The notes: generated from the letters alone by a model not told the origin. Positions 11,454-20,985 are shown, numbered from the stretch's first letter. The stretch is 64,000 nucleotides of DNA from Pusillimonas sp. DMV24BSW_D (GCF_011388195.1 NZ_CP049990.1:1984001-2048000); one strand, 5' to 3'. Translations and numbers: made by a program.

Positions 11454-12080
11454 TCAGTTGGGAGACGAAGGCGTGCTGCGTAAGTCTTGCTGAAGAATTC
11501 GATCAAGCGTACTGGCTTGGTGTTCGATTTGATGCAGGAAATGGTCGACCCGAGCTCGGAAGAAACGATGAAAAATAAGGGCGGGCACAGCAATAATAAT
11601 GCCGAAACCCGTGTTGTACAGTGCCACCGATATGCCGCGGGCCAGTTGGGCCGGGTCGCCGCCAGCCGGCGTATAGGACGCAAAGATTTCGATCATCCCT
11701 ACCACGGTGCCGAACAAACCCAGCAAAGGCGATACAACCGCGATAGTTGCCAGGCTGGGAACATAACGGTTCAGGCGGTACGCGACATCTTTGCCGACAT
11801 CTTCGATTGCCGCCTGGCGATAAATGGTGTCGTGTCGGCGCACAGCGATTACCTCGGCCAACACACGCCCCAAGGGAGAACTGGAGGCCAGTTTTTCCAA
11901 GGCATTGGAAGAGGGGGATTTTTGCCGCATAAGTTCGGTGACCCGGTCTAACAGGTGTTCGGGCACAATCAGTTTGGTGCGTAACGACAGGAAACGTTCA
12001 ATGATAAGGGCAAGGCCCAGCACTGATGTCACAATCAGCAGCCAGATTGGCCAGCCGGCGTCATGAATGATTTGCAGCAA
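11454..12080 (-). CDS. exbB: ExbB/TolQ-type MotA proton channel protein
   Basis: The 208-residue protein is the channel-forming partner of ExbD, with three membrane helices: residues about 12-28, 108-130 (SLATIAVVSPLLGLFGTVVGMI) and 150-172 (SVALYNTGFGIIIAVPAL). The conserved threonine/serine-rich pore segments are present. The only reasonable start is a TTG at 12080, preceded by GGAG with a seven-base gap. It heads the operon exbB-exbD-lpxK-Trm112-kdsB and probably adk, reading away from the AT-rich gap that separates it from xseA. Confidence 0.88.
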   Translation of the reverse strand: MLQIIHDAGWPIWLLIVTSVLGLALIIERFLSLRTKLIVPEHLLDRVTELMRQKSPSSNALEKLASSSPLGRVLAEVIAVRRHDTIYRQAAIEDVGKDVAYRLNRYVPSLATIAVVSPLLGLFGTVVGMIEIFASYTPAGGDPAQLARGISVALYNTGFGIIIAVPALIFHRFFRARVDHFLHQIEHQASTLDRILQQDLRSTPSSPN

Positions 12081-12621
12081 AACAGATCTCCGGACAATTA
12101 TCCAATTCGATGGAACAGGGAAGCGCCCATTTTAAGCCGGAAGCGCCGGACAGCAACAATAAAGCCTCTGGAAAGTGATAGTTATCAAATTGTAACCTAG
12201 GAAATTTAGGCGTTTTGGAGGACAGATTGGCGTGAATAAAGGGTTTGCGAAGGGTATCCACAGAAACTGTGGATAATTTTGTGCAAAAGTATAGGCAACG
12301 CGTTGTTTTACGTGGTCTGGCAGTTCAGTGGTCAATAATCAGTCATTTCTTTGAAATATATAAAATTATTTATAATCAATGGCTTATATTGATAATTTAA
12401 AGTTTGATAAAAGATTATCCCCTAATCGGCTTGATATACGGCCAATTTGACATTCCCGGCTTTTCTGTGGATAGAAGTTACTTTTAAGGTCCGAGTCAGG
12501 GACGAATGCTATGATCAAGGCTAAGCTTTGTTTTTTTCCTCTGTTATTTGGCCTACGGCGTTTTTTTGCATTGAAATTTACACAAAGTTACAAATGTTAA
12601 GCCATTAGCCAAATCAAAATC
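12081..12621. other. 541-bp AT-rich non-coding gap between exbB and xseA
   Basis: No convincing gene is present; the frames here lack family features. The part from about 12340 to 12420 is strongly AT-rich for this chromosome. It holds several DnaA-box-like nonamers (listed separately) and must contain the divergent promoters of the exbB and xseA units, which I could not place with confidence. Confidence 0.7.
12254..12474. promoter_or_regulatory. Cluster of DnaA-box-like sites
   Basis: The reverse complement of 12268-12276 is TTATCCACA, a perfect DnaA box. Head to head with it, 12254-12262 reads GTATCCACA (8 of 9), so the two form a 9-bp inverted repeat with a three-base spacer. The reverse of 12466-12474 is CTATCCACA (8 of 9). 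Weaker 7 of 9 matches lie at 12098-12106 and 12416-12424, and the AT-rich stretch lies between the better sites. Binding is inferred from sequence only. Confidence 0.5.
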
Positions 12622-13986
12622 ATGCCGCCTGATTCTCTTGTTTTCACAAATGGTTCTACCCCAGCCGATTCGATCCTGACGGTAAGTCAATTGAATCGTG
12701 CGGTGGGTGCATTGCTTGAAGGGCACTTTGCGCGCATTTGGGTAAAAGGGGAAATTTCCAACTTCACTCAGGCAGCGTCCGGGCATTGGTACTTCACCAT
12801 TAAAGACGACCGGGCGGCCGTGCGGGCCGTTATGTTTCGGGGGCGGGCGCAAACTGTTGGTCTCGTTCCCCGCGTTGGCGAGCAGTTCGAGTTTCGAGCG
12901 GTCGTTACATTGTACGAACCGCGTGGCGATTACCAACTGCAAATCGACACCCTGCGTCGGGCGGGTCAAGGTGATTTGCACGAGGCTTTTTTAAGGCTTA
13001 AGGCGAAACTGGAGTCGGAGGGTTTGTTTGATCCGGCACGTAAACGGCCGATACCGACCATGCCCAAGGCGGTGGGTGTAGTGACGTCGTTGGCTGCGGC
13101 TGCGTTGCGCGATGTGCTCACGTCATTCGCGCGTCGGGCTCCGCATATTTCCGTTGTGGTTTACCCTGCGCCGGTTCAAGGAGCCGATGCGCCTGCGGCT
13201 TTGGTGCAGGCGTTGGAAACCGCATACAGTCGGGCCGAGGTCGACGTGATCCTGTTGGTTCGAGGCGGGGGCAGTTTGGAAGATCTTTGGGCATTTAACG
13301 ACGAGGCGCTGGCCCGAACGGTTGTGGCTAGCCCGGTCCCGGTGATTTGCGGGGTGGGTCATGAAACAGATTTCAGTATTGCCGATTTTGTGGCCGATTT
13401 GCGAGCACCCACACCCACTGCCGCCGCCGAGCTTTCGTGTGCGCCGCGCCAGGCCTTGCTGGAGCAAACCTTTGAATTTCATCGCGCGTTATCGCGGCAC
13501 CAGCAACGGTTACTTGAGCGCCTTTCAATGCGGCTCGACCGTGCAATGTCACAATTGGTGTCACCCCGTCAGCGTTTGAATCAGCAGCGCGAAGGTTTGC
13601 AGTCGCTTGCCGCGCGCCTGCATCGTGCCGCCCGCAGAAATACCGAGCTTGAAGCGGCACGGTTGAATTTGTTAAAAACACGCTTGAATGCCGCGTTACC
13701 GTCGGTTGCGCGTCGGCGCCAGGAGCTTGATCGTTTAACCCAGCGCCTGGCGGCAGTGGGTTCACGCCAGTTTCGCCGGCCTCGGGCGCGGCTTGAGGCC
13801 GCGGAACAAACGCTGCAGGCGCTTAGCCCGAAGCATATTCTGGCGCGTGGTTATGCTCTGGTTCGCGACCAGAACGGGGTTCTGGTTAAAAATGCGTTAG
13901 ACTTGAACGCAGGCGACCGGCTGTTGCTTGAGCTGGCTCAGGGCGCGGCCGATGTCGAAGTATTGAAAACGCGCAGCCTGTTATAG
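12622..13986 (+). CDS. xseA: Exodeoxyribonuclease VII large subunit
   Basis: XseA is the catalytic large subunit of exonuclease VII, which trims single-stranded DNA from both ends. The 454-residue protein has the N-terminal OB-fold (TVSQLNRAVGALLEGHFARIWVKGEISNF, GHWYFTIKD), the catalytic core with GVVTSLAAAALRDVL, LVRGGGSLEDLWAFNDE and PVICGVGHETDFSIADFVAD, then a long charged coiled-coil C-terminal part (about 280-400). The small subunit xseB is not adjacent. Confidence 0.96.
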   Translation: MPPDSLVFTNGSTPADSILTVSQLNRAVGALLEGHFARIWVKGEISNFTQAASGHWYFTIKDDRAAVRAVMFRGRAQTVGLVPRVGEQFEFRAVVTLYEPRGDYQLQIDTLRRAGQGDLHEAFLRLKAKLESEGLFDPARKRPIPTMPKAVGVVTSLAAAALRDVLTSFARRAPHISVVVYPAPVQGADAPAALVQALETAYSRAEVDVILLVRGGGSLEDLWAFNDEALARTVVASPVPVICGVGHETDFSIADFVADLRAPTPTAAAELSCAPRQALLEQTFEFHRALSRHQQRLLERLSMRLDRAMSQLVSPRQRLNQQREGLQSLAARLHRAARRNTELEAARLNLLKTRLNAALPSVARRRQELDRLTQRLAAVGSRQFRRPRARLEAAEQTLQALSPKHILARGYALVRDQNGVLVKNALDLNAGDRLLLELAQGAADVEVLKTRSLL

Positions 13987-14059
13987 AAACGCTTAAAATA
14001 TAGCGTTAACACAGGCTTTGTGATGTATTGTTCATTCACCTTTTATAAGGAAATTGATT

Positions 14060-14638
14060 ATGGCTTTTACGCTTCCTGAACTGCCTTACGCGCTCGACGC
14101 GTTGGAACCCACCATTTCGAAAGAAACACTCGAGTTCCATTACGGCAAACATCACCAAACTTATGTCACGAACCTGAATAATCTGGTTGCCGGAACCGAG
14201 TTTGAATCGGCTTCCCTGGAAGATATTGTCAAAAAATCTTCCGGTGGTGTCTTCAACAACGCAGCCCAGGTTTGGAACCACACTTTTTACTGGAACAGCA
14301 TGTCGCCCAATGGTGGTGGTGAGCCTTCCGGTAAGTTGGCCGAAGCCATCAATGCCAAATGGGGCAGCGTTGCCGCATTCAAAGAAGCCTTCAACAAGTC
14401 GGCCGCCGGCAACTTCGGCTCGGGCTGGACCTGGCTGGTAAAAAAATCCGACGGCTCGCTCGATATCGTGAACACAAGCAATGCCGCTACACCGCTTACG
14501 ACATCTGATGCGCCGCTGCTAACCTGTGACGTATGGGAACACGCTTACTATATCGATTACCGTAATGCGCGTCCCAAGTATCTGGAAAGCTTCTGGAATG
14601 TGGTGAACTGGGATTTCGCGGCCAAGAACCTGGGTTAA
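14060..14638 (+). CDS. sodB: Superoxide dismutase [Fe]
   Basis: SodB removes superoxide in the cytoplasm. Iron type is suggested by the N-terminal [16 protein letters not shown], by [17 protein letters not shown] and by the metal-binding [18 protein letters not shown] near residue 157; the metal ligands (H27, H74, D157, H161 by family numbering) appear present. It is 192 residues, matching E. coli SodB. The ATG at 14060 has AAGGA ten bases upstream; a TTG two codons earlier is less likely. Confidence 0.95.
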   Translation: MAFTLPELPYALDALEPTISKETLEFHYGKHHQTYVTNLNNLVAGTEFESASLEDIVKKSSGGVFNNAAQVWNHTFYWNSMSPNGGGEPSGKLAEAINAKWGSVAAFKEAFNKSAAGNFGSGWTWLVKKSDGSLDIVNTSNAATPLTTSDAPLLTCDVWEHAYYIDYRNARPKYLESFWNVVNWDFAAKNLG

Positions 14639-14695
14639 TATCAGGGGGGCAGTTTTCTCTGCAGCGCATTTTTCACTGATTTATTTCAGTGCTCC

Positions 14696-14733
14696 AACCC
14701 CTGCTGCGCGCTGCGTGGCAGGGTTTGTTTTTT
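14696..14733 (+). terminator. Probable terminator of sodB
   Basis: A GC-rich stem (around 14696-14704 with 14718-14726, one C-T mismatch) is followed by GTTTTTT. A smaller perfect hairpin, CACTGA/TCAGTG at 14674-14691, precedes it. The thiolase start codon lies 22 bases further on. Confidence 0.55.
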
Positions 14734-14754
14734 CAAAACCCTCAGGTTTTCATC

Positions 14755-15960
14755 ATGACTAAACAAGCATTTATCTGCGACGCTGTTCGCACCCCTTTTG
14801 GTCGCTATGGCGGCGCTTTGTCGTCTGTACGCACCGACGACCTCGCTGCGATTCCTCTAAAGGCGCTCATGGAGCGTCATCCCAACGTTGATTGGGCGCA
14901 ACTCGACGATGTGATCTACGGCTGCGCCAATCAGGCGGGTGAGGATAACCGTAACGTGGCGCGTATGGCGGCATTGTTGGCGGGCTTGCCTCATACAGTG
15001 CCCGGTTCAACCGTCAATCGCCTGTGCGGCTCCAGTCTCGATTCTCTTGGCTCGGCTGCGCGCGCCATTCGGTCGGGTGATGTTGATTTCATGATTGCCG
15101 GTGGGGTTGAAAGCATGAGCCGTGCGCCGTTCGTCATGGGGAAAGCTGAGACCGCGTTTTCCCGCAGTGCTTCCATTTATGACACCACCATTGGCTGGCG
15201 TTTCGTCAACAAGCTCATGAAGCAGCAATATGGTGTGGATTCCATGCCCGAGACGGCGGAAAACGTAGCTGATCAGTTCAAGGTTTCGCGCGAAGATCAA
15301 GACAAATTTGCGCTGGCCAGCCAAACCAAAACCGCTGCCGCTCAGAAGCAAGGCATTTTCAAAGATGAAATTGTTTCGGTCACCATTCCGCAGCGCAAGG
15401 GCGATCCGGTGGTGGTGGATACCGACGAGCACCCTCGGGAAACGTCGATGGAAGCATTGGCGCGTTTGAAGCCGGTGGTTCGCCCTGACGGCACGGTCAC
15501 GGCCGGCAATGCATCGGGCGTGAATGACGGCGCCTGCGCAATGCTGGTGGCGTCGGAAGAGTCTGCGAGCAAGTTGGGTTTAACGCCGAAAGCGCGCGTG
15601 GTGGCGATGGCAACCGCCGGTGTTGAGCCGCGGATTATGGGTATCGGCCCGGCGCCCGCATCGGAAAAAGTGCTTCAGGTGGCGGACTTAACCATTGATC
15701 AAATGGACGTCATCGAGCTGAACGAAGCGTTTGCCGCCCAAGGCCTCGCAACCTTGCGTATGCTGAACGTGGCCGACGACGACCCGCGCGTCAATCCTTA
15801 TGGTGGTGCCATTGCGCTTGGCCACCCATTGGGTGCCAGCGGGGCACGTCTGGCTACAACGGCCATGTATCATTTGCATCGTACGGGTGGTCGTTACGCC
15901 TTGTGCACCATGTGTATTGGCGTGGGTCAGGGTATTGCCGTGATTCTTGAGCGCGTTTAA
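14755..15960 (+). CDS. pcaF: Acetyl-CoA acyltransferase, 3-oxoadipyl-CoA thiolase type
   Basis: This 401-residue thiolase cleaves a 3-oxoacyl-CoA. It resembles PcaF/PaaJ, which split 3-oxoadipyl-CoA to succinyl-CoA and acetyl-CoA at the end of the beta-ketoadipate or phenylacetate routes: N-terminal CDAVRTPFGRYGGALSSVR, GCANQAGEDNRNVARM and YDTTIGWRFVN are characteristic. The nucleophilic cysteine is in NRLCGSSLDS (near residue 90), and GHPLGASGA and CTMCIGVGQG hold the other active residues. I prefer the ATG at 14755 to an upstream alternative at 14689. No other aromatic-degradation gene is near, so the in vivo substrate is uncertain. Confidence 0.85.
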   Translation: MTKQAFICDAVRTPFGRYGGALSSVRTDDLAAIPLKALMERHPNVDWAQLDDVIYGCANQAGEDNRNVARMAALLAGLPHTVPGSTVNRLCGSSLDSLGSAARAIRSGDVDFMIAGGVESMSRAPFVMGKAETAFSRSASIYDTTIGWRFVNKLMKQQYGVDSMPETAENVADQFKVSREDQDKFALASQTKTAAAQKQGIFKDEIVSVTIPQRKGDPVVVDTDEHPRETSMEALARLKPVVRPDGTVTAGNASGVNDGACAMLVASEESASKLGLTPKARVVAMATAGVEPRIMGIGPAPASEKVLQVADLTIDQMDVIELNEAFAAQGLATLRMLNVADDDPRVNPYGGAIALGHPLGASGARLATTAMYHLHRTGGRYALCTMCIGVGQGIAVILERV

Positions 15961-16439
15961 GGCTTAGGCGGCGCAGGCAGGTTGTCGATACGGGCCCCGG
16001 CAGTAATGCCGTATTGGCTGAACCAGCCTTGCGCCATTTCCAGCGCGTAGGATACTTCCCCCGGCGGGCAGTGTGTTTGTTCCGAGCGCGGTTGCATATC
16101 GGTAATGCGGGTAATAACCCCCATTTCATTAATAAATGCAATCGATAGTGGTAAAGGGGTGTTCTTCATCCAGAAGCATTGAATCTGCGGCTGGTTGAAA
16201 ACGAACAGCATGCCGTGATTGGGTGGTAGCGATTCACGAAACATCAGCCCGCGTTTCAGGCTTGCCGGTGTTGCTGCGATTTCCGCTTGAACCGTAATTT
16301 GGTTTATGGAAAGTTCGGTGGTTGGCAGGATTGTCTGGGCTCGAAGTGGCTGAGCACCCAAAGCCGACAATACCGAAATAATTGTTGCAAAATAAAAAAC
16401 AACGAGGTGTTGCCTCGTTGTTTGTAAAAAATCAGCCAT
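15957..16439 (-). CDS. DUF192 exported protein
   Basis: This is a 160-residue DUF192 protein, small and exported, of no settled function. A signal peptide (hydrophobic residues about 13-28, possible cleavage after LRAQ) precedes the conserved domain: LKRGLMFRESLP, GMLFVFNQPQIQCFWMKNTPLPLSIAFI and CPPGEVSYALEMAQGW. The ATG at 16439 lacks a good ribosome site. Codons about 6-15 coincide with a strong reverse-strand terminator hairpin that would end the upstream cold-shock transcript. Its stop shares bases with the opposing thiolase stop. Confidence 0.82.
   Translation of the reverse strand: MADFLQTTRQHLVVFYFATIISVLSALGAQPLRAQTILPTTELSINQITVQAEIAATPASLKRGLMFRESLPPNHGMLFVFNQPQIQCFWMKNTPLPLSIAFINEMGVITRITDMQPRSEQTHCPPGEVSYALEMAQGWFSQYGITAGARIDNLPAPPKP
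16391..16423 (-). terminator. Strong terminator behind the cold-shock gene, inside the DUF192 gene
   Basis: An 11-bp perfect stem (16397-16407 with 16413-16423) with a five-base loop is followed on the reverse strand by a T-rich run (T-tract, A, then four T). It lies 46 bases beyond the cold-shock stop and within the signal-peptide codons of the DUF192 gene. Confidence 0.8.
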
Positions 16440-16468
16440 TCTTATTGGTGTTCTGAAATAATTGTTTT

Positions 16469-16717
16469 TCAGGAGGCAGCGGTAATGTTCAAAGCCTGTT
16501 TACCCTTGGGGCCCTGGGCAATTTCAAACATAACTTTCTGACCTTCTTTCAGGGTTTTGAACCCGTTCATTTGAATGGACGAAAAGTGTGCAAAAAGGTC
16601 TTCGCCCCCATTATCAGGGGTGATAAAACCAAAACCCTTTGCGTCGTTGAACCATTTGACGGTTCCACTCAGCTTAGGGGCCTCCCCGACTGCGGTGGTG
16701 CTTAAGTCTTCGGACAT
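16469..16717 (-). CDS. Cold-shock domain protein
   Basis: This 82-residue single cold-shock-domain protein binds single-stranded RNA and DNA. RNP motifs appear as KGFGFITP and DLFAHFSSI, and [11 protein letters not shown] opens the domain. A 14-residue N-terminal tail ([14 protein letters not shown]) precedes the domain and is longer than in E. coli CspA. The DUF192 gene follows 29 bases downstream. Up to about 170 bases separate it from the divergent clpS, leaving room for a long leader as in cold-inducible csp genes, though I cannot show one. Confidence 0.92.
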   Translation of the reverse strand: MSEDLSTTAVGEAPKLSGTVKWFNDAKGFGFITPDNGGEDLFAHFSSIQMNGFKTLKEGQKVMFEIAQGPKGKQALNITAAS

Positions 16718-16891
16718 ACGTACTGCCTCTCTCTGCTAATGTTGGGTTAAAACCAGGAAACCGTCTTTTGCGGTAGCCTGTGGGTTCGGGATAAGCTGGT
16801 AAACCAGCGTTGTAACCAGAACATGTTGATAATGCGCAATGTAATCATTGGCAGTCAACTATGGAAATTACTTAGTTTTTGATCTGAAATC

Positions 16892-17215
16892 ATGGCAACA
16901 AACACAGATATTCAACGGGATACGGTCCTGGAGCGCGAAAAAGAGGCCCTTAAACCGCCGCCCATGTACCAGGTTGTACTGCTGAATGATGACTACACGC
17001 CGATGGAGTTTGTGGTGAATGTGCTGCAACGCGTGTTCGATAAAACACCGGAAGAGGCGTCGCACATTATGTTGAAAGTGCATCACGAAGGGCGAGGCGT
17101 GTGTGGTATTTACACCCGCGACATCGCGGCGACCCGTGTTGAAATGGTGCGGCAACTGGCGCGCGCCCGGCAACACCCTTTACAGTGCATAATGGAACCG
17201 GCGCCCGATGCATGA
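16892..17215 (+). CDS. clpS: ATP-dependent Clp protease adaptor ClpS
   Basis: ClpS delivers N-degron substrates to ClpAP. The 107-residue protein has a flexible N-terminus and the core [28 protein letters not shown], with the conserved DDYTPMEFV motif, followed by [20 protein letters not shown]. It precedes clpA by 170 bases on the same strand, the classic arrangement. Confidence 0.97.
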   Translation: MATNTDIQRDTVLEREKEALKPPPMYQVVLLNDDYTPMEFVVNVLQRVFDKTPEEASHIMLKVHHEGRGVCGIYTRDIAATRVEMVRQLARARQHPLQCIMEPAPDA

Positions 17216-17385
17216 AGCCCGCAATGTTGTTATTCGAATGCAACGTATCGGGCAGTTAAACTTTTTTGATGTAATCGGGTCACACCCAGTGTACTCGGCG
17301 CTTAATGGGTGATACTGTTAAGTCGGATTAGTCGTAGAATAGTTGTTGAAATAGTGGTTTATCCGCTTCGGCACTAGGAGGAAGC

Positions 17386-19728
17386 GTGATCTCTGAAGAA
17401 CTGGAAGTTAGTTTGCATCTGGCCTTTGTTGAAGCCCGGAACGCAAGACATGAATTTATAACCGTCGAGCACTTGCTGTTGTCGCTGCTCGACAACGCTG
17501 CTGCGGCCGAGGTTTTGAAAGCCTGCTCGGCCGACGTTGAAACATTGCGCGCCGATTTGCGCAAATTCATTGCCGACAACACACCTATTGCGCCTGGGGA
17601 AGGCGAGGTCGACACGCAACCCACTTTGGGTTTTCAACGTGTTATCCAACGCGCCATCATGCATGTGTCCTCCGGCAGCTCCAGCAAGAACACCGTAACG
17701 GGTGCCAATGTGCTGGTGGCGATGTATGGCGAAAAAGATTCACATGCCGTGTACTATTTGCTGCAGCAAGGTGTTACACGGCTCGATGTCGTTAATTATT
17801 TGTCGCACGGTATCACCAAAACACCTGAACCTCCGCGTACCGAGCCTTCCCCCAAGGCCGCTTCGTCGTCCAGTTCAGGCAGTGATACCGACTCAGCCAA
17901 GTCCGACCAGCAGAAATCGCCGCTCGAACTCTATGCGCTCGACCTGAACGCCGAAGCCCGCCAGGGTCGTATCGATCCACTTATCGGCCGTGAGTCGGAA
18001 GTAGAGCGTGTCATTCAGGTTTTGTGCCGGCGACGCAAGAACAACCCACTACTGGTTGGTGAGGCCGGCGTGGGTAAAACGGCCATTGCTGAAGGTTTGG
18101 CTTGGCGCATTACGCGTGGCGATGTCCCGGAAATTCTGGAAAACGCCCAGGTTTATGCGCTCGACATGGGCGCGTTGCTGGCAGGTACCAAGTATCGTGG
18201 TGATTTCGAGCAACGCCTGAAAGCCGTGCTGAAGTCATTGCAAGATAATGTCAATGCAGTGCTGTTCATCGACGAAATCCACACTCTTATCGGTGCCGGT
18301 TCGGCGTCGGGTGGCACACTTGATGCCTCCAATTTATTGAAACCGGCCTTGTCGTCGGGCAAGCTCAAGTGTATTGGCGCAACTACCTACAACGAGTACC
18401 GTGGCATCTTCGAGAAAGATCACGCATTGTCGCGACGTTTCCAGAAAATCGATGTCGCTGAACCAACGGTGCCGCAGACCATTCAAATCTTGCGTGGCCT
18501 GAAGTCTCATTTCGAGGCGCATCATGGGGTGAAATACACCGCTGCCGCGCTCACGTCTGCTGCTGAGTTGTCGGCGCGCCATATTAATGACCGTTTCCTG
18601 CCCGACAAGGCCATTGACGTCATCGATGAGGCGGGCGCCGCACAGCGTTTGCTGCCGCGTTCGCGCAAGAAGAAAACCATTGGCAAAGCCGAAATCGAAG
18701 CAACAGTAGCGAAAATTGCGCGTATTCCGCCGGCCAGTGTATCGTCCGACGACCGCAACAAGCTTGCCACGCTCGACCGCGACCTTAAAGCAACGGTATT
18801 TGGGCAGGACACTGCTATCGAGGCGTTGTCGGCGGCTATTAAAATGGCGCGTTCCGGTTTGGGTCGCCCCGACAAACCAATTGGCTCGTTCTTGTTTTCG
18901 GGGCCCACTGGTGTGGGCAAAACCGAAGTGGCACGCCAGCTTGCGTTTACATTGGGTGTTGAACTGCTGCGTTTCGATATGTCGGAATACATGGAGCGAC
19001 ATGCGGTTTCACGGCTTATCGGCGCGCCTCCGGGGTATGTCGGTTTTGATCAGGGGGGCTTGCTTACCGAGGCCGTTGCCAAACAGCCGCATTGTGTTCT
19101 GCTGCTCGATGAAATCGAAAAAGCGCATCCCGATGTTTACAACATTCTGTTGCAGGTCATGGATCATGGCACGCTAACCGATAACAACGGGCGCAAGGCT
19201 GATTTCCGCAATGTCATCATTATCATGACCACGAATGCGGGCGCCGAAGTGCTGAATCGCAACACGATTGGTTTTGCCAACACCAAGGAAAGCGGCGACG
19301 AAATGGCGGAAATCAAGCGGCTGTTCACGCCTGAGTTCCGCAACCGTCTCGACGCCATCATCAGCTTTACCCCGCTTACCCGCGAAATTATTCTGCGGGT
19401 GGTCGACAAGTTCCTCATGCAGCTTGAAGACCAGCTTCACGAAAAACGGGTTGAAGTCGTGTTTTCCGATACCCTGCGCGAATATCTGGCCAAGAAAGGT
19501 TTCGATCCGCTTATGGGTGCGCGTCCCATGCAGCGTCTTATTCAAGACACCATTCGGCGGGCTTTGGCCGATGAGCTCTTGTTTGGGCGCCTTACCGATG
19601 GCGGTAATGTCACGGTCGATCTCGATGACAAGGATCAGGTTGTTTTGTTGTTCCCCGATGACTCTTCTGCTTCGGGGCAGTCGAAACAATCGCCTCCCAC
19701 TGTTTCGGAAGCCGAACTTATAGACTAA
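17386..19728 (+). CDS. clpA: ATP-dependent Clp protease ATPase subunit ClpA
   Basis: ClpA unfolds substrates and feeds them into ClpP. The 780-residue protein has the N-domain (residues 1-145), a serine-rich linker (about 150-170), the first AAA module with Walker A GEAGVGKT near 226 and Walker B LFIDEIH, then the second with GPTGVGKT near 507 and [14 protein letters not shown] ClpP-binding loop ([10 protein letters not shown] near residue 627) fits an IGF/IGL-type tripeptide. The start is GTG with a strong AGGAGG. The stop TAA is followed directly by the ATG of pqiA. Confidence 0.96.
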   Translation: MISEELEVSLHLAFVEARNARHEFITVEHLLLSLLDNAAAAEVLKACSADVETLRADLRKFIADNTPIAPGEGEVDTQPTLGFQRVIQRAIMHVSSGSSSKNTVTGANVLVAMYGEKDSHAVYYLLQQGVTRLDVVNYLSHGITKTPEPPRTEPSPKAASSSSSGSDTDSAKSDQQKSPLELYALDLNAEARQGRIDPLIGRESEVERVIQVLCRRRKNNPLLVGEAGVGKTAIAEGLAWRITRGDVPEILENAQVYALDMGALLAGTKYRGDFEQRLKAVLKSLQDNVNAVLFIDEIHTLIGAGSASGGTLDASNLLKPALSSGKLKCIGATTYNEYRGIFEKDHALSRRFQKIDVAEPTVPQTIQILRGLKSHFEAHHGVKYTAAALTSAAELSARHINDRFLPDKAIDVIDEAGAAQRLLPRSRKKKTIGKAEIEATVAKIARIPPASVSSDDRNKLATLDRDLKATVFGQDTAIEALSAAIKMARSGLGRPDKPIGSFLFSGPTGVGKTEVARQLAFTLGVELLRFDMSEYMERHAVSRLIGAPPGYVGFDQGGLLTEAVAKQPHCVLLLDEIEKAHPDVYNILLQVMDHGTLTDNNGRKADFRNVIIIMTTNAGAEVLNRNTIGFANTKESGDEMAEIKRLFTPEFRNRLDAIISFTPLTREIILRVVDKFLMQLEDQLHEKRVEVVFSDTLREYLAKKGFDPLMGARPMQRLIQDTIRRALADELLFGRLTDGGNVTVDLDDKDQVVLLFPDDSSASGQSKQSPPTVSEAELID

Positions 19729-20985
19729 ATGGCCAATCCTCCTCTGGTTATTTGCCCGCACTGCGCCCGGTTGCATGAGCGAACGCCCATTGCCCCGGGC
19801 GCAATCGCGTCGTGCGTTCAGTGCGGTTATGAACTCTACCGCCATTCACGTGTTTCGCTGGAAGGCTGGCTGGCGTTGTGCTGGACGTCGTTGTTTGTTT
19901 TCATGTTGGCCAACCTGTTCCCGGTTGCGCATATTTCCTTATCCGGTAAAACCGTTGAGGCGTCTTTTCCTCATGCGCTTTACTTAACGTGGCTCAGTGG
20001 CGATTACGCCGTAGCGCTCATGGCCGGTTTGTTTGTGTTTGCGTTTCCATTGGGACAGATTTTGTTTTTGATGTGGGCCATACAGGCGGTGCGCAAGCGT
20101 CGTTTACCTTGGGATTTTCGTTTTGGTTTGCGAATGCTGGAGGTGTTGTCGCATTGGAGCATGATACCGGTGCTGTTTTTGGCAATGCTGGTTTCCATGG
20201 TGAAAATGGCCGATTTGGCACGGCTGACGCCCGCGACCGGGCTATGGGCGTTTGGGCTACTGGCGTTTATGTTAACGGCGCTTAGCCGTGTTTCAGCCCA
20301 CCGGCTGTGGCACGACGCCGAAGACGAAGGGTTGGTTGCCCGTTCGGGAGCGGCGCTTGCTACGAACCATATTGCCGGGTGTACAGCATGTGGTTACGTG
20401 CAAGACATGCCACGTAATAAACCCGGCAAAATATGTGATCGTTGCAGTGCTTATTTTCATTTGCGCAAACCAAAGTCGAATTCGCGTGCCTGGGCGTTTC
20501 TGGCAGCCGCGGCTATTTTGTATTTTCCAGCCAACCTGTATCCCGTTATGACGATGCGCATGCCGATTGGCACCGAGTCGCACACCATTCTGGGAGGTGT
20601 GATTGAGTTGTGGCAGTTGGGTTCTTGGGATCTAGCCCTGATCGTTTTTATTGCCAGCGTTGTTGTGCCGTTAACCAAAATATTGGTTTTGGCGGCGCTC
20701 ATGACAGTACGGCATTGGCGGGGGCCTTTAATGCAGCGTCAGCGAACACGTTTGTATGAAATGGTGGAGTTGGTGGGGCAGTGGTCGATGCTGGACGTCT
20801 TTGTGGTGATTTTCCTGTCATCCATGGCTGACTTTCCTGGTTTGGTTCAGATTATTCCCGGTCTGGGCGCGGCCAGTTTCGGTTTGGTGGTCATCCTTAC
20901 AATGTTTGCGGCCATGAGTTATGATCCGAGGCTGGGTTGGGATCAAGGTAATCGGTTGGAGAAGAGCATACAGCATGGCGGATGA
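19729..20985 (+). CDS. pqiA: Inner-membrane lipid-transport protein PqiA
   Basis: PqiA is the inner-membrane part of the Pqi (intermembrane lipid transport) system. The 418-residue protein is made of two similar halves, each with a cysteine ribbon (CPHC and CVQC near residues 9-30; CTAC and CDRC near 220-240) and about four membrane helices. It begins immediately at the end of clpA with no spacer and overlaps pqiB by 11 bases. Confidence 0.92.
   Translation: MANPPLVICPHCARLHERTPIAPGAIASCVQCGYELYRHSRVSLEGWLALCWTSLFVFMLANLFPVAHISLSGKTVEASFPHALYLTWLSGDYAVALMAGLFVFAFPLGQILFLMWAIQAVRKRRLPWDFRFGLRMLEVLSHWSMIPVLFLAMLVSMVKMADLARLTPATGLWAFGLLAFMLTALSRVSAHRLWHDAEDEGLVARSGAALATNHIAGCTACGYVQDMPRNKPGKICDRCSAYFHLRKPKSNSRAWAFLAAAAILYFPANLYPVMTMRMPIGTESHTILGGVIELWQLGSWDLALIVFIASVVVPLTKILVLAALMTVRHWRGPLMQRQRTRLYEMVELVGQWSMLDVFVVIFLSSMADFPGLVQIIPGLGAASFGLVVILTMFAAMSYDPRLGWDQGNRLEKSIQHGG

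Noticed and set aside
12385-12420. Fur box upstream of exbB
   Set aside because: GATAAT-like pieces occur, but their order and spacing do not match the 19-bp palindrome, and they lie about 300 bases from exbB.
12081-12621. Chromosomal replication origin
   Set aside because: The DnaA boxes and AT-rich stretch fit, but dnaA, dnaN, gyrB, rpmH and parAB are not near and GC skew cannot be judged from one window, so I only report a DnaA-box cluster.
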